Positions 1 to 7,834 of a stretch of 43,033 nucleotides of DNA are shown here, piece after piece; position 1 is the first letter of the stretch; every line of letters starts with the position of its first letter. This DNA is from an uncultured Acetatifactor sp. (lineage in GTDB: Bacteria > Bacillota > Clostridia > Lachnospirales > Lachnospiraceae). The notes under the pieces were generated by a model. It was not told where the DNA came from, did not search any database, and saw only the letters and a list, made by a program, of their open reading frames with translations. The position numbers and the translations under genes are program-made. The DNA is taken from NCBI GenBank assembly GCA_910585615.1, contig CAJUFO010000032.1, positions 1-43,033 on the forward strand, given 5' to 3'.

Positions 1-119
1 CTCTCTTTATCAGCAAACTGCCTGAAAACTGGAAAAATCGTTTCCAAATGCCCAAGGCGGCGTAATTTCTGGTAGTATGCCTAATTTTAGTATGCGAAGT
101 ATGAGGAATATCTCCTACC

Positions 120-299
120 CTATTTTTCTCTTAACGGGCACCATTCAGGTCTTCCATCTGGCAGGTCACCTACACCCAGCTTCCCCATATCGTCAGTCCT
201 GTTTGCATGGTCACAGCAATAAATCTTTTTGCCGTAGTCATACGTCCGCATGAAATCACACTCAGCACAATTATACACTCCATCATCCCTCTTCTCCAT
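120..299 (-). CDS. Small Cys-rich protein, putative zinc-binding
   Basis: A 59-residue protein with paired cysteines (CAEC near the N-terminus, YCCDH in the middle) and a C-terminal PEWCPL motif. That layout is typical of small zinc-ribbon-like proteins carried by phages and conjugative elements in Clostridia; the zinc binding is inferred from cysteine spacing only. I chose the ATG at 299 because a strong GGGGAGGAGG lies 11 nt upstream; an ATG at 308 is only 2 nt from the same site and a longer frame goes to 368. It overlaps the end of the HU-like gene by 17 nt, so the two are probably translationally coupled. No specific function is recognised. Confidence 0.6.
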   Translation of the reverse strand: MEKRDDGVYNCAECDFMRTYDYGKKIYCCDHANRTDDMGKLGVGDLPDGRPEWCPLREK

Positions 300-594
300 A
301 TGTATCATCGCCTCCTCCCCTGATGCTGTCATACAGCAAATCGCTTGCCCGGAACCCCACATATTCATGCTCCGGTATGATGCATGGTTCCCCGGAATGC
401 AGGTTCCTCCCCTTCTTCTCCCTCACCGGCCGTATCTCGAACCTCCCGAATCCGGTGAACATCACCTTTTCGTCCTCGCTGAGATAGTCCTTCAGCGTCT
501 CTATGAACGCCCCTACGGCATTGAAAGCGGCCTTCTTGGTCATGCCGCCGTTTTCTGCCATCCTGTCCGCGAATTCTTTCTTACATATCGCCAT
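283..594 (-). CDS. HU/IHF-family DNA-binding protein
   Basis: A 103-residue histone-like protein. The N-terminal helices (KKEFADRMAENGGMTKKAA) are followed by the family signature around residues 45-60 (FTGFGRFEIRPVREKKGRN), then SGEPCIIPEHEYVGFRAS in the DNA-arm and final strand region. HU proteins bind and bend DNA as dimers. The start at 594 is supported by GAGGAGG 10 nt upstream; the frame is open to 651, but that would bury the start in the preceding gene. It overlaps the cold-shock gene by 14 nt. The sequence is divergent from housekeeping HU and lies in an accessory-looking region, so it may be an element-borne paralogue rather than the main chromosomal HU. Confidence 0.88.
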   Translation of the reverse strand: MAICKKEFADRMAENGGMTKKAAFNAVGAFIETLKDYLSEDEKVMFTGFGRFEIRPVREKKGRNLHSGEPCIIPEHEYVGFRASDLLYDSIRGGGDDTYGEEG

Positions 595-1021
595 GGTATC
601 GATTCCTCCTCGTCTCGCTTGATTTTTCTGTCTGTCCATCCTGTCCATCAACTACTGTTCCGCCCTCTTTCATCTCTTTCTGCTCCTGAAAGAATCCCTT
701 GACGAATCTTTTGAATTCCCTGCCGTTTCTGTCCAGCCTTTCCGCATTGCAGGACTTATGGTTCCTATGTTTCTTTCTTTTATGATTGGGACTATTCAAA
801 TGTTTCGCTTCTTCACCCTTTTCAGGCGCGTCAATCACAATGACATCCCGGGCATTGTAATTACTCCTCTCGTTCATAAACGGTTTGAAGTCCACCCGAT
901 AGCCCCTCTCTATGTGTTCTCCGCACAGATTGGAGCGGTGGATGTAATATGTCTCCCTGTCCTCTCCCAGGATGAATCCATATCCCCTGTCCTGGAAGTA
1001 TCTTGTCACTCTGCCATACAT
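581..1021 (-). CDS. Cold-shock-domain protein with charged C-terminal extension
   Basis: A 146-residue protein. Residues 1-65 form a cold-shock (OB-fold) domain: GRVTRYFQDRGYGFILGED contains an RNP1-like K/RGYGFI segment, followed by YYIHRSNL at the RNP2 position. The rest is very basic and then acidic (HKRKKHRNHK; later EQKEMKEGG) and is likely disordered. Cold-shock domains bind single-stranded nucleic acid. Standalone CspA-type proteins are about 66-70 residues, so the extension is unusual and may tether the domain to a partner. The RBS AAAGGAGG lies 11 nt upstream of the ATG. It heads a compact run of three overlapping genes (cold shock, HU-like, Cys-rich). Confidence 0.85.
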   Translation of the reverse strand: MYGRVTRYFQDRGYGFILGEDRETYYIHRSNLCGEHIERGYRVDFKPFMNERSNYNARDVIVIDAPEKGEEAKHLNSPNHKRKKHRNHKSCNAERLDRNGREFKRFVKGFFQEQKEMKEGGTVVDGQDGQTEKSSETRRNRYHGDM

Positions 1022-1201
1022 AATCTTTACATCTCCTCCTTTGTTTTTTTGCGTAGCAAGAATTTTGTGTAGTAATGAAATTGTGGTTTTAAGTTACCAT
1101 GTGGTCTGCGCGTAATATGTCCCTGTAATGCGCTGTGATGCCCATATGCAGGCTTTCATAGATGATGTATAGAAATATGTGCTGTAGGATTCCAGGCACT
1201 A

Positions 1202-1264
1202 AAATAAGCCCCACAGACGGCTGATTCACTTCAAATGGTTCACCATCGTCTGTGGGACTTATTT
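1202..1264. terminator. Long near-perfect hairpin
   Basis: The 18-base arms at 1202-1219 (AAATAAGCCCCACAGACG) and 1247-1264 (CGTCTGTGGGACTTATTT) pair with a single mismatch around a 27-base loop. On the minus strand the mismatch becomes a G-U pair and the stem is followed by TTTT, so a minus-strand terminator is the best reading. No gene ends close upstream of it on that strand. Confidence 0.5.
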
Positions 1265-1322
1265 ATATGTCCGAATATTCAATTACACTTATTTGGCTTT
1301 GTATCAAACTCTTTCCTGTTGC

Positions 1323-1342
1323 CACTACACAATCACTACACA
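1323..1342. repeat. Direct repeats CACTACACA, possible integrase arm sites
   Basis: Two copies of CACTACACA lie exactly 11 bases apart (1323-1331, 1334-1342). A third, inverted copy with one change (TGTGTAGTA) lies at 1066-1074. Closely spaced direct repeats of this kind flank attachment sites of many Firmicutes integrases. The role is inferred from that resemblance only. Confidence 0.35.
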
Positions 1343-1507
1343 TTTTCGCTATCAGAATACATGAATCTGCATAGAGATACATATTGCCCCAAAACAGTCC
1401 AAACGTAGATTGTATCAGGCTTTATAGAGATATACAACAATATATCGAATCACATGAAATCAGCCGTCAAACTACTATGCCTAGTTTCATATCCTGATAT
1501 ACCTGTC

Positions 1508-1535
1508 CGAAAATCCCTTGTTTATAGGGTTTTCG
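1508..1535. other. Imperfect palindrome, candidate recombination core site
   Basis: The left arm CGAAAATCCCT and right arm AGGGTTTTCG are separated by seven bases (TGTTTAT). Roughly 10-base inverted arms around a 7-base spacer is the geometry of a tyrosine-recombinase core site. It could equally be a weak terminator downstream of the acyltransferase gene, which ends at 1610. Confidence 0.3.
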
Positions 1536-1609
1536 CCTTTCTCTATAATATTGCTGCACAATCTTCCTTACATCAATGCTGTGTTTACAGCCGCTCATCA
1601 TCTGTCATT

Positions 1610-2368
1610 TCACCGCATCGCAGAAGCTTTGCGCCTCTCCCCCTGCCGGGCTCTGCGGCTCAGCTCCATATCGATGGTGGACGCTATCCTGTCCTTCACC
1701 ATCCCGGCTATCTCTGCCGTGTTCATCTTCCCGTACTCCTCATAGCGGATAGGCTCCAGGAAATGTACCTGGGTCTTCACCTTCCGCAGGGAATTCACCC
1801 CGAAAGGCTTGTAGGAATCGATGATGGCCACCGGCACGATAGGAGCCTTTGCCCTGGTGGCGCACTTAAAGGAACCGGCTAGAAAATCCTGCAGCTCGTT
1901 CTTATTGTGGTCGTAGCCGCCCTCCGGAAATATGATATAGCGTCTACCACTCTTCACCTCATCGGCAATCTGCAGGATGGTCTTCAGCTGCTTCCTCATG
2001 TCAGTCTTGTCCAGCCTGCTGCCCTGCACCAAGTCGATGAAAGAGTCCGTGATGGGCAGCCTGGAGCGGTAGGCATCTATGACGATAGTGCAGGGTTCGG
2101 GATGGGAGCTCATGATTCCCAACGTATCGAACTTCCCCTGGTGGTTTGAGTACATGACATAGCCACCTTCCTCGGGCAGCAGCTCCTGCCCGAAGCTCTC
2201 CGTCTCTATCCTCCCGTTTCGCATCATGATTCTGATGCACTTCCTTGCCATCTTATAGCGCTCCTCCTCCGAATAGCGCTCCCCATGCCGTTCTATATAA
2301 TGCGCCTTGCAGATATAGTAGACCACGAACGGCAATGAGACCACGACCACGTAACATATCCTTATCAC
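1610..2368 (-). CDS. plsC: 1-acyl-sn-glycerol-3-phosphate acyltransferase (PlsC family)
   Basis: A 252-residue membrane-associated acyltransferase expected to convert lysophosphatidic acid to phosphatidic acid in phospholipid synthesis. An N-terminal hydrophobic segment (VVVVSLPFVVYYI) is followed by the catalytic NHxxxxD box (SNHQGKFD, about residue 74), the FPEGG box for glycerol-phosphate binding (about residue 149) and APIVPVAI. The start is a GTG at 2368; the ribosome site is weak. The gene lies 52 nt downstream of the PurF-like gene on the same strand and may be co-transcribed with it. The C-terminus is basic (RRARQGERRKASAMR). The family is certain; the exact acyl donor and acceptor cannot be read from sequence. 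Confidence 0.88.
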   Translation of the reverse strand: MIRICYVVVVSLPFVVYYICKAHYIERHGERYSEEERYKMARKCIRIMMRNGRIETESFGQELLPEEGGYVMYSNHQGKFDTLGIMSSHPEPCTIVIDAYRSRLPITDSFIDLVQGSRLDKTDMRKQLKTILQIADEVKSGRRYIIFPEGGYDHNKNELQDFLAGSFKCATRAKAPIVPVAIIDSYKPFGVNSLRKVKTQVHFLEPIRYEEYGKMNTAEIAGMVKDRIASTIDMELSRRARQGERRKASAMR

Positions 2369-2420
2369 ATCAACACCCCATACTCAAAAAAACAAAATCC
2401 ATGAACCTTTCGCTTACACC

Positions 2421-3827
2421 CTATTCGCAGCCGTCCCAGCAGTAAGTGCACAGCTTCTCCCTGTCGATTCCCACAGAGGCGATCATATCGTCCAAACGAT
2501 GGTAGCGCAGGGTGGTGAAGTTCAGCTGCTTCCCGATGCGCCCCACCATCTCCTTGTATTCCACCGTATCGGGATTCACATACGCTTTCAGGTCGATCTC
2601 CCGCCCTTCCTGCTCCATCTCCTTCAGCACTCTCCTGGCGATCAGGTCCATCTCCGACTTTGACCTGGAGAAATTCAGATACTTACAGCCGAACATCACC
2701 GGCGGGCATGCGGGCCGGATATGCACCTCTTTGGCGCCGCTGTGGTAGAGGAATTCCGTGGTCTCCCGCATCTGCGTGCCCCGGACGATGGAATCGTCGA
2801 TCATCAGCAGGCTCTTCCCCTCTATCAAATCTTTCACCGGAATCAGCTTCATCTTGGCGATCAGGTTCCGCTGGGTCTGAATCGTGGGCATGAAAGACCT
2901 GGGCCAGGTGGGCGTGTACTTGACGAAGGGCCTGGAGAAAGGTATCCCCGACTTGTTGGCATAGCCGATGGCATGGGCGATACCGGAATCGGGCACTCCC
3001 GCCACGATGTCCGGCTTCACATCATCCCGCTCGGCTAACAGCGCGCCGCAGTTGTACCGCATCTTCTCCACGCTGATCCCCTCGTAGGAGGATGTGGGAT
3101 ATCCATAGTATACCCAAAGGAAGGTACAAATCTTCATCTCCTTCCCGGGCTGCATCAAAGTATGGGTTCCCTCGGGCGTTATCACCGCTATCTCACCGGG
3201 GCCCAGCTCCCTCTGGAATTCGTACCCCAGGTTCAGATAGGCAAAGCTCTCGAAGGAGACGCACCATGCGCCCTCCTTTTTCCCCACGGACACGGGAGTC
3301 CGGCCATGGAGATCCCTGGCGGCATATACCCCCTTGGATGTCATAATCAGCAGCGTCATGGAGCCGTCGATGGATTCCTGGGCATACCGGATGCCCTCCA
3401 CCAGATTGTCCTTCTGATCCACCAGATAGGCCACCAGCTCCGTGGGATTCAAATCCCCGCCGCTCATCTCCAGGAAATGGGCATGACCCTTGGAGAGCAG
3501 CTCCTCCGTCAGCTTTGCCGCGTTGTTGATCTTGCCCACCGTGGCGATGGCGTATGTCCCATGGTGGGAACGGACCATCAGCGGCTGGGGCTCGAAGTCC
3601 GAGATGCTGCCGATGCCGATGTTCCCCTCCATCTCATTGAAATCCTTGTCGAACTTTGTCCGAAAAGGCGCGTTCTCTATATTATGTATGGCCCTGTCGA
3701 ATCCCTTTTCTTTTCCATAGACCACCATTCCCGCCCTCCTGGTTCCCAAATGGGAATGATAGTCTGTTCCGAAGAACAAGTCAAAGACACAATCCTCCTT
3801 GGATGCAACACCAAAAAATCCGCCCAT
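2421..3827 (-). CDS. PurF-like amidophosphoribosyltransferase lacking the glutaminase nucleophile
   Basis: A 468-residue protein with the PurF two-domain layout. The C-terminal phosphoribosyltransferase half is intact: VAGVPDSGIAHAIGYA and the PRPP loop MIDDSIVRGTQMR. The cysteines at ICTFLWVY, FGCKY and CTYC match the four positions that bind an iron-sulphur cluster in Bacillus PurF. The N-terminal glutaminase half is altered: the chain begins MGGFFGV where class II amidotransferases have an N-terminal Cys, and the RYxT and HNGN motifs are replaced (SISDFEPQPL, TVGKINN). Glutamine hydrolysis therefore looks impossible, and an ammonia-dependent or different role is inferred. The RBS GGGAGG precedes the ATG. 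Divergent PurF paralogues of this type occur in Firmicutes, so a canonical purF is probably elsewhere in the genome. Confidence 0.85.
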   Translation of the reverse strand: MGGFFGVASKEDCVFDLFFGTDYHSHLGTRRAGMVVYGKEKGFDRAIHNIENAPFRTKFDKDFNEMEGNIGIGSISDFEPQPLMVRSHHGTYAIATVGKINNAAKLTEELLSKGHAHFLEMSGGDLNPTELVAYLVDQKDNLVEGIRYAQESIDGSMTLLIMTSKGVYAARDLHGRTPVSVGKKEGAWCVSFESFAYLNLGYEFQRELGPGEIAVITPEGTHTLMQPGKEMKICTFLWVYYGYPTSSYEGISVEKMRYNCGALLAERDDVKPDIVAGVPDSGIAHAIGYANKSGIPFSRPFVKYTPTWPRSFMPTIQTQRNLIAKMKLIPVKDLIEGKSLLMIDDSIVRGTQMRETTEFLYHSGAKEVHIRPACPPVMFGCKYLNFSRSKSEMDLIARRVLKEMEQEGREIDLKAYVNPDTVEYKEMVGRIGKQLNFTTLRYHRLDDMIASVGIDREKLCTYCWDGCE

Positions 3828-3896
3828 TCTAAGCCTCCCAAATTCTTATCTTTCTTCCAAAGTATCCCCATATCCTGCGGCTGAACACACAATCAA

Positions 3897-3925
3897 TCTA
3901 TATATAGCGATTAAATCTTGCGCAA
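3897..3925 (-). promoter_or_regulatory. Candidate sigma-A promoter of the PurF-like gene
   Basis: On the minus strand TTGCGC (3925-3920) and TATAGA (3902-3897) are separated by 17 bases and lie 70 bases upstream of the ATG. I saw no purine riboswitch in the leader. Confidence 0.4.
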
Positions 3926-3932
3926 AAACCGG

Positions 3933-4089
3933 ATAAACGGCATGACTGGCTGCGCTATGCGACTGGCAAGAATTAAATGCCGTTTATATATACTGCTTAA
4001 CGATTTCACTTGCCGTAAAACCAGACCGCATAACGCTGACTGGTTCAATCGCATGATTACATTAGGCAATATTTTGCGTTATGCAGTAT
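3933..4089. repeat. Nested intergenic inverted repeats
   Basis: Two structured units lie between purB and the PurF-like gene. Unit one pairs ATAAACGGCAT (3933-3943) with ATGCCGTTTAT (3977-3987) and contains GACTGGC twice. Unit two pairs ATACTGCTTAACG (3990-4002) with CGTTATGCAGTAT (4077-4089, one mismatch) around an inner hairpin AACCAG/CTGGTT (4019-4045). They may be a repetitive extragenic palindrome and may terminate purB transcription. Confidence 0.5.
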
Positions 4090-4108
4090 AAAACCTTCTT
4101 CGTGTTTT

Positions 4109-5614
4109 TCACACAGTGACTTCCGCTTTCACGCCCAGCAGCTCCTTGTTCTCCTCCAGCACCGGACGAATCACTTCCCTTAAGAAAGCCTCCACCTGCT
4201 CCTTGGAGCGCCCCACATATCTGGCAGGATCCATGGATGCCTGCAGCTCCTCCAGGCCCATGGGGAACGCGGGATCCGCCGCGATCAGCTCCAGCAGATT
4301 GTTCTCCTTCCCCTCCGCCTTCACGTTGCGCCCGGCCTCCATAGACAGCTCCCTGATGCGCTCATGGAGCTCCTGGCGGTTGCCTCCCAGCTTCACGGCA
4401 TCCATCATGATGTTCTCCGTGGCCATGAAGGGCAGCTCGCTCATGAGATGCTTCTCGATGACCTTGGGGTACACCACCAGCCCGTCCACCACGTTCAGGC
4501 ACAAATCCAGGATGCCGTCCACCGCAAGGAACCCCTCCGGAATGGACAGCCTCTTATTGGCGGAATCGTCCAGCGTCCTCTCGAACCACTGAGTGGCCGA
4601 GGTGATGGCCGGGTTCAGCGCGTCAATCATCACATATCTGGACAGGGAGGCAATCCTCTCGCAGCGCATGGGATTGCGCTTATAGGCCATGGCCGAGGAT
4701 CCGATCTGGCTCTTCTCGAAGGGCTCCTCCACCTCTTTTAAATGCTGAAGCAGACGGATGTCATTACTCATCTTGTGGGCGGAGGCCGCGATGCCCGCCA
4801 GCACATTGGCCACCCTGGTGTCCACCTTTCTGGAATAGGTCTGGCCGGACACGGGGAAGCACTCCGCGAACCCCATCTTCTCCGCAATCATGGGGTCTAT
4901 CTTATCAATGGTCTCCTGGTCTCCGTCAAACAGCTCCAGAAAGGAAGCCTGGGTGCCGGTGGTGCCCTTGGAGCCCAGAAGCTTCATATTCCCCAACACA
5001 TAGTCCAAATCCTCCAAATCCAGGTAGAACTCCTGCATCCACAGCGTGGCCCGCTTCCCCACCGTGGTGGGCTGGGCCGGCTGGAAATGGGTGAAGGCCA
5101 AAGTGGGCTGGGCCTTATGCTCTTCCGCGAAATCGGCCAGTTCCTTGATGACATTCACCAGCTTCTTCTTCAGGAGCCTTAAGCCCTCCCGCATCACGAT
5201 GATGTCCGTATTGTCCCCCACATAGCAGGAGGTGGCCCCCAGGTGGATGATGCCCGCGGCCTTCGGGCACTGCTGCCCATAGGCGTACACATGGCTCATG
5301 ACATCATGGCGGACCTCACGCTCCCTGGCCTTCGCCACGTCGTAGTTGATGTCGTCCACATGGGCCTTCATCTCCGCAATCTGCTCATCCGTGATGACAG
5401 GCCTGCCGTCCTGGCTCAGGCCCAGCTCCTTCTCCGTCTCCGCCAAGGCAATCCACAACCGCCGCCATGTACTGAACTTCATGTCCGGTGAGAAGATGTA
5501 CTGCATCTGTCTGCTGGCGTAGCGCTCCGACAGGGGGCTCACATATTTGTCCGCGGAATTCTCTTTCTCCATGGAATGCTCTCCTTCCATGGAATGCTCT
5601 TTTTCCATACTCAT
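4109..5614 (-). CDS. purB: Adenylosuccinate lyase
   Basis: A 501-residue fumarase/aspartase-superfamily enzyme. It cleaves SAICAR to AICAR and adenylosuccinate to AMP in purine synthesis. The superfamily signature GSSAMAYKRNPMRCERI is clear near residue 296, and GATSCYVGDN and TLAFTHFQPAQP fit the other two active-site regions. The N-terminus carries a repeated hexapeptide (MEKEHS, MEGEHS, MEKENS) before the usual start of the family (DKYVSPLSERYAS). The ATG at 5614 has AAAGGAG 7 nt upstream, while the third Met of the repeat (5572) has its own AAGGAG 8 nt upstream, so two starts are possible. A sigma-A promoter lies just upstream. Confidence 0.95.
   Translation of the reverse strand: MSMEKEHSMEGEHSMEKENSADKYVSPLSERYASRQMQYIFSPDMKFSTWRRLWIALAETEKELGLSQDGRPVITDEQIAEMKAHVDDINYDVAKAREREVRHDVMSHVYAYGQQCPKAAGIIHLGATSCYVGDNTDIIVMREGLRLLKKKLVNVIKELADFAEEHKAQPTLAFTHFQPAQPTTVGKRATLWMQEFYLDLEDLDYVLGNMKLLGSKGTTGTQASFLELFDGDQETIDKIDPMIAEKMGFAECFPVSGQTYSRKVDTRVANVLAGIAASAHKMSNDIRLLQHLKEVEEPFEKSQIGSSAMAYKRNPMRCERIASLSRYVMIDALNPAITSATQWFERTLDDSANKRLSIPEGFLAVDGILDLCLNVVDGLVVYPKVIEKHLMSELPFMATENIMMDAVKLGGNRQELHERIRELSMEAGRNVKAEGKENNLLELIAADPAFPMGLEELQASMDPARYVGRSKEQVEAFLREVIRPVLEENKELLGVKAEVTV
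5569..5614 (-). repeat. 18-bp in-frame repeat at the purB start
   Basis: The 14-mer CCATGGAATGCTCT occurs at 5569-5582 and 5587-5600, exactly 18 bases apart. A shortened third copy covers the start region. Each unit contains an ATG, and the middle one also supplies a ribosome site for the downstream ATG at 5572. Confidence 0.7.
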
Positions 5615-5710
5615 CCTGCTTCTCCTTTATCTATCTTTCCTGCTGCATGTTCCGCATATATTTTCCATATTGTTCTATATCCGCGCTGTCATGTCTTTTC
5701 CGACTGAACT

Positions 5711-5739
5711 ATCATATCTTAGAAAAAGCCATAAGTCAA
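5711..5739 (-). promoter_or_regulatory. Sigma-A promoter of purB
   Basis: On the minus strand TTGACT (5739-5734) and TATGAT (5716-5711) have an ideal 17-base spacer, about 97 bases upstream of the purB ATG. The -35 box overlaps the last codons of the preceding coiled-coil gene, so purB has its own start site rather than depending on the upstream operon. Confidence 0.7.
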
Positions 5740-6908
5740 TAGGCAGAATCCTCGTACTGGGCCACCATCTCCATGATTTCCGAGGCATAGGCGGGATGCT
5801 TGTCCGCCACATCCATGATTTCCTTTCTGGCAGTCTCCGCCACGCCGTTATTGTAGTCGATCTGCTTGCGCAGGGCCTGTCTGCGCTGAATCAGTTCATG
5901 GCGCATCTCCACCATCTCCCGCTTGTCAAGCAGAGCCGCCGCCTGACCCAGCCACCGCTGGGGCGTGGCGATCCGATAGCGGGACAGCTTATTCAAAAGT
6001 TGCCTGCGGTAGTACTCCGCTTTCCCTTCGGCCTCCGCGAACTCCCGCCTGTCTTCCTTCTCCTTCTGGTACTGCTTCCACAGCCGGTCCAGCGCCGCCG
6101 CGCTCTCCGTACCGTATTTCATGCACAGATAGCTTGTCAGGTTCCGGTTGTTCACATACCTGATCTTCACCTTATTCTGCAGGAGAATCAGCTTGTTCAC
6201 CGCTATCTCCACCTGATGCAGCTCCTTATCGTCGTCCGTGTACTTCACCCATGTCACCGTCACGGCCACAGCCACCGCCGCCACCGCCAGCAGATACCCT
6301 ACCCGGGTATCCATCCGGAAAGCGAACTGCAGCACCGCCAGCATCAGCATGCACAATACGAAAGCCGTAACGAAAATCACCGTCATCCCACGGAGGTTGT
6401 CCATCAGGGAATTCAGCTCCTCCCTACGGTACTCATAGGCATGGCGCTCCCTGTCCAGCCTCCGCAGATCATGCTTCACCTTCCCGCCGTATTCCTCGCA
6501 CTCCCGGAGCTTGGCGATTCCCTCCATAATCTCGTCCTCATGCTCCCGCAGCCTGTAATAGTCCGCGTCCTTCATACGGTTCTTTCTGCCCCGGTAGCGC
6601 TTGCCCTCCTCCTCCAGCGCCACCAGTCTCCCGGCAATGCTGTCCAGGCCTTCCCGTTCCGACTCCGGCAGCGCCTCTATCTCCTCCATGTCCGTCAGGT
6701 AGGAGGTAATCAGGGAATACTCTCCCGTCAGCAGGCCGATCTCCTTCGTCGCCTCCCCCATCTGCTCCAGGCAGTTCGCGATGTATCTGCTCCGCTCCTC
6801 CTCCTGGCCAAAGTCCACATCGTCCCTGTCGTATACAATGTTCTCCCAGTCGTCGGCACCGCTCTCCTGATATTTCTTTTTTCTGAACAATCTTGACCAA
6901 AATCCCAT
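5736..6908 (-). CDS. Coiled-coil protein with two membrane segments, unknown function
   Basis: A 390-residue protein, last gene of a four-gene operon. A basic start (WSRLFRKKKY) is followed by a long charged, heptad-like region (about 35-165), two adjacent hydrophobic segments (about 175-195, MTVIFVTAFVLCMLML, and about 203-220, VGYLLAVAAVAVAVTVTW), and a second charged helical region (about 225-375). The likely topology is two cytoplasmic coiled-coil arms joined by a membrane hairpin. No enzymatic motif is visible. It begins 42 bases after the preceding operon gene with a purine-rich ribosome site (AAAGGAAAACGGAAA). As the only clear membrane protein of the operon it could anchor the others; that is inference. 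Confidence 0.75.
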   Translation of the reverse strand: MGFWSRLFRKKKYQESGADDWENIVYDRDDVDFGQEEERSRYIANCLEQMGEATKEIGLLTGEYSLITSYLTDMEEIEALPESEREGLDSIAGRLVALEEEGKRYRGRKNRMKDADYYRLREHEDEIMEGIAKLRECEEYGGKVKHDLRRLDRERHAYEYRREELNSLMDNLRGMTVIFVTAFVLCMLMLAVLQFAFRMDTRVGYLLAVAAVAVAVTVTWVKYTDDDKELHQVEIAVNKLILLQNKVKIRYVNNRNLTSYLCMKYGTESAAALDRLWKQYQKEKEDRREFAEAEGKAEYYRRQLLNKLSRYRIATPQRWLGQAAALLDKREMVEMRHELIQRRQALRKQIDYNNGVAETARKEIMDVADKHPAYASEIMEMVAQYEDSAY

Positions 6909-6949
6909 TTTCCGTTTTCCTTTTACCCTCTATATCCATGGAATGCCTT

Positions 6950-7804
6950 CTATTCCGTGCGATAGCTGTCCTTCAGGGCCTGAATCAGGCGCCTGTTGTC
7001 CTCGAGGAATCTCCGCCTGTCCCTGCTCCTGAGCTCCCTGCGGTTGTACAGCCGCAGATAATCCGGCTGCTGTTCCCATTCCCCTACGGCGCGCTCCAGC
7101 TTCTTCTCCAGCTCCAGCGTGCAGGGATACCACTGCCCATGTTCCGCGGCGAAGGACACGTAATCCTCCTCGGACAGCTCCATGCGCTTTGCCGCCAGGT
7201 AATCCACGCGATATTCCTCGCTTCCGTTCCATTCACAGGCCTGCCTGAGGCATTCCGCCGCCTCCCCATAGAACATGAGCCCGGCATAGGCCACGCCCTT
7301 GTTGTGCCAGATTTTCGCCAGGAACTCCTTTTCTCCGGGAGTGCTCTTTCCATCAGAGGAGTCTCCCCGTTCTTCCTCCAGCTTCCCCAGCAGCTCGTCG
7401 TATCCCTGCAGGGCCTGTCTGTACTTTTTCCTTTTCACCAGATAGTCCACCTGGCTCTTGCGCTTCTCCAGGCCTGTCAGTCCTGCCCCCTGCTTCAGCA
7501 GACTTTCCGTCTCCCGCAGCACGGCCTCGTCAAAAAAGCCCACATACCGCAGAATCGCCAGCACGAACGCGCTGAGGGACCCCTGCCTGTGTACAAGGGG
7601 ATGCAGCGCCTTTGCCAGCTCCCGCAGGCCGCATTCCTTTTCCACCCAGTCCAGCAGCCCGTCCTCCATCAGGGAGAGGTCCAGCAGAAACGCGTTTTCC
7701 TTCAGGCAATAGCACAGTTCTTCCATGCTGTACACATCCGTGCCCAGCCCCGGTATACGATATGGCATTTTGGCATAACTGCCCACACAGACACTGACCC
7801 GCAT
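6950..7804 (-). CDS. Helical-repeat (TPR-like) protein, unknown function
   Basis: A 284-residue soluble protein. The middle part contains TPR-like helix pairs (YRQALQGYDELLGKLEEE; AKIWHNKGVAYAGLMFYGEA followed by AECLRQACEWNG), which match the small/large residue pattern of tetratricopeptide repeats at about 125-215. The N-terminal part (about 1-110, MPYRIPGLGTDVYSMEELCY) is a distinct conserved-looking domain that I cannot name. The C-terminus is rich in Arg and Glu. It sits 30 bases after the Hsp70-like gene and 42 bases before the coiled-coil gene on the same strand. TPR proteins are usually scaffolds, so a role linking the operon's products is plausible but not shown. Confidence 0.75.
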   Translation of the reverse strand: MRVSVCVGSYAKMPYRIPGLGTDVYSMEELCYCLKENAFLLDLSLMEDGLLDWVEKECGLRELAKALHPLVHRQGSLSAFVLAILRYVGFFDEAVLRETESLLKQGAGLTGLEKRKSQVDYLVKRKKYRQALQGYDELLGKLEEERGDSSDGKSTPGEKEFLAKIWHNKGVAYAGLMFYGEAAECLRQACEWNGSEEYRVDYLAAKRMELSEEDYVSFAAEHGQWYPCTLELEKKLERAVGEWEQQPDYLRLYNRRELRSRDRRRFLEDNRRLIQALKDSYRTE

Positions 7805-7834
7805 CTAACGCCGCTCCTTCTCATAAACTCATGA

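Larger units (their letters stand above)
1066..1609. other. Gene-free region, candidate mobile-element end
   Basis: About 540 bases between the cold-shock gene and the end of the acyltransferase gene. I see no convincing coding frame. It holds a long hairpin (1202-1264), three CACTACACA-type nonamers (1066-1074 inverted; 1323-1331 and 1334-1342 direct, period 11) and an imperfect palindrome (1508-1535). This resembles the arm-site/core-site layout of tyrosine-integrase attachment regions, but no integrase gene is visible in the window. Confidence 0.4.

Noticed and set aside
1..119. Open minus-strand frame running off the window edge
   Set aside because: About 38 codons with no ATG and no recognisable motif; it could not be called without sequence to the left.
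3828..4108. Purine or PRPP riboswitch upstream of the PurF-like gene
   Set aside because: I looked for the conserved purine-aptamer core on the minus strand and found only inverted repeats of a different kind.
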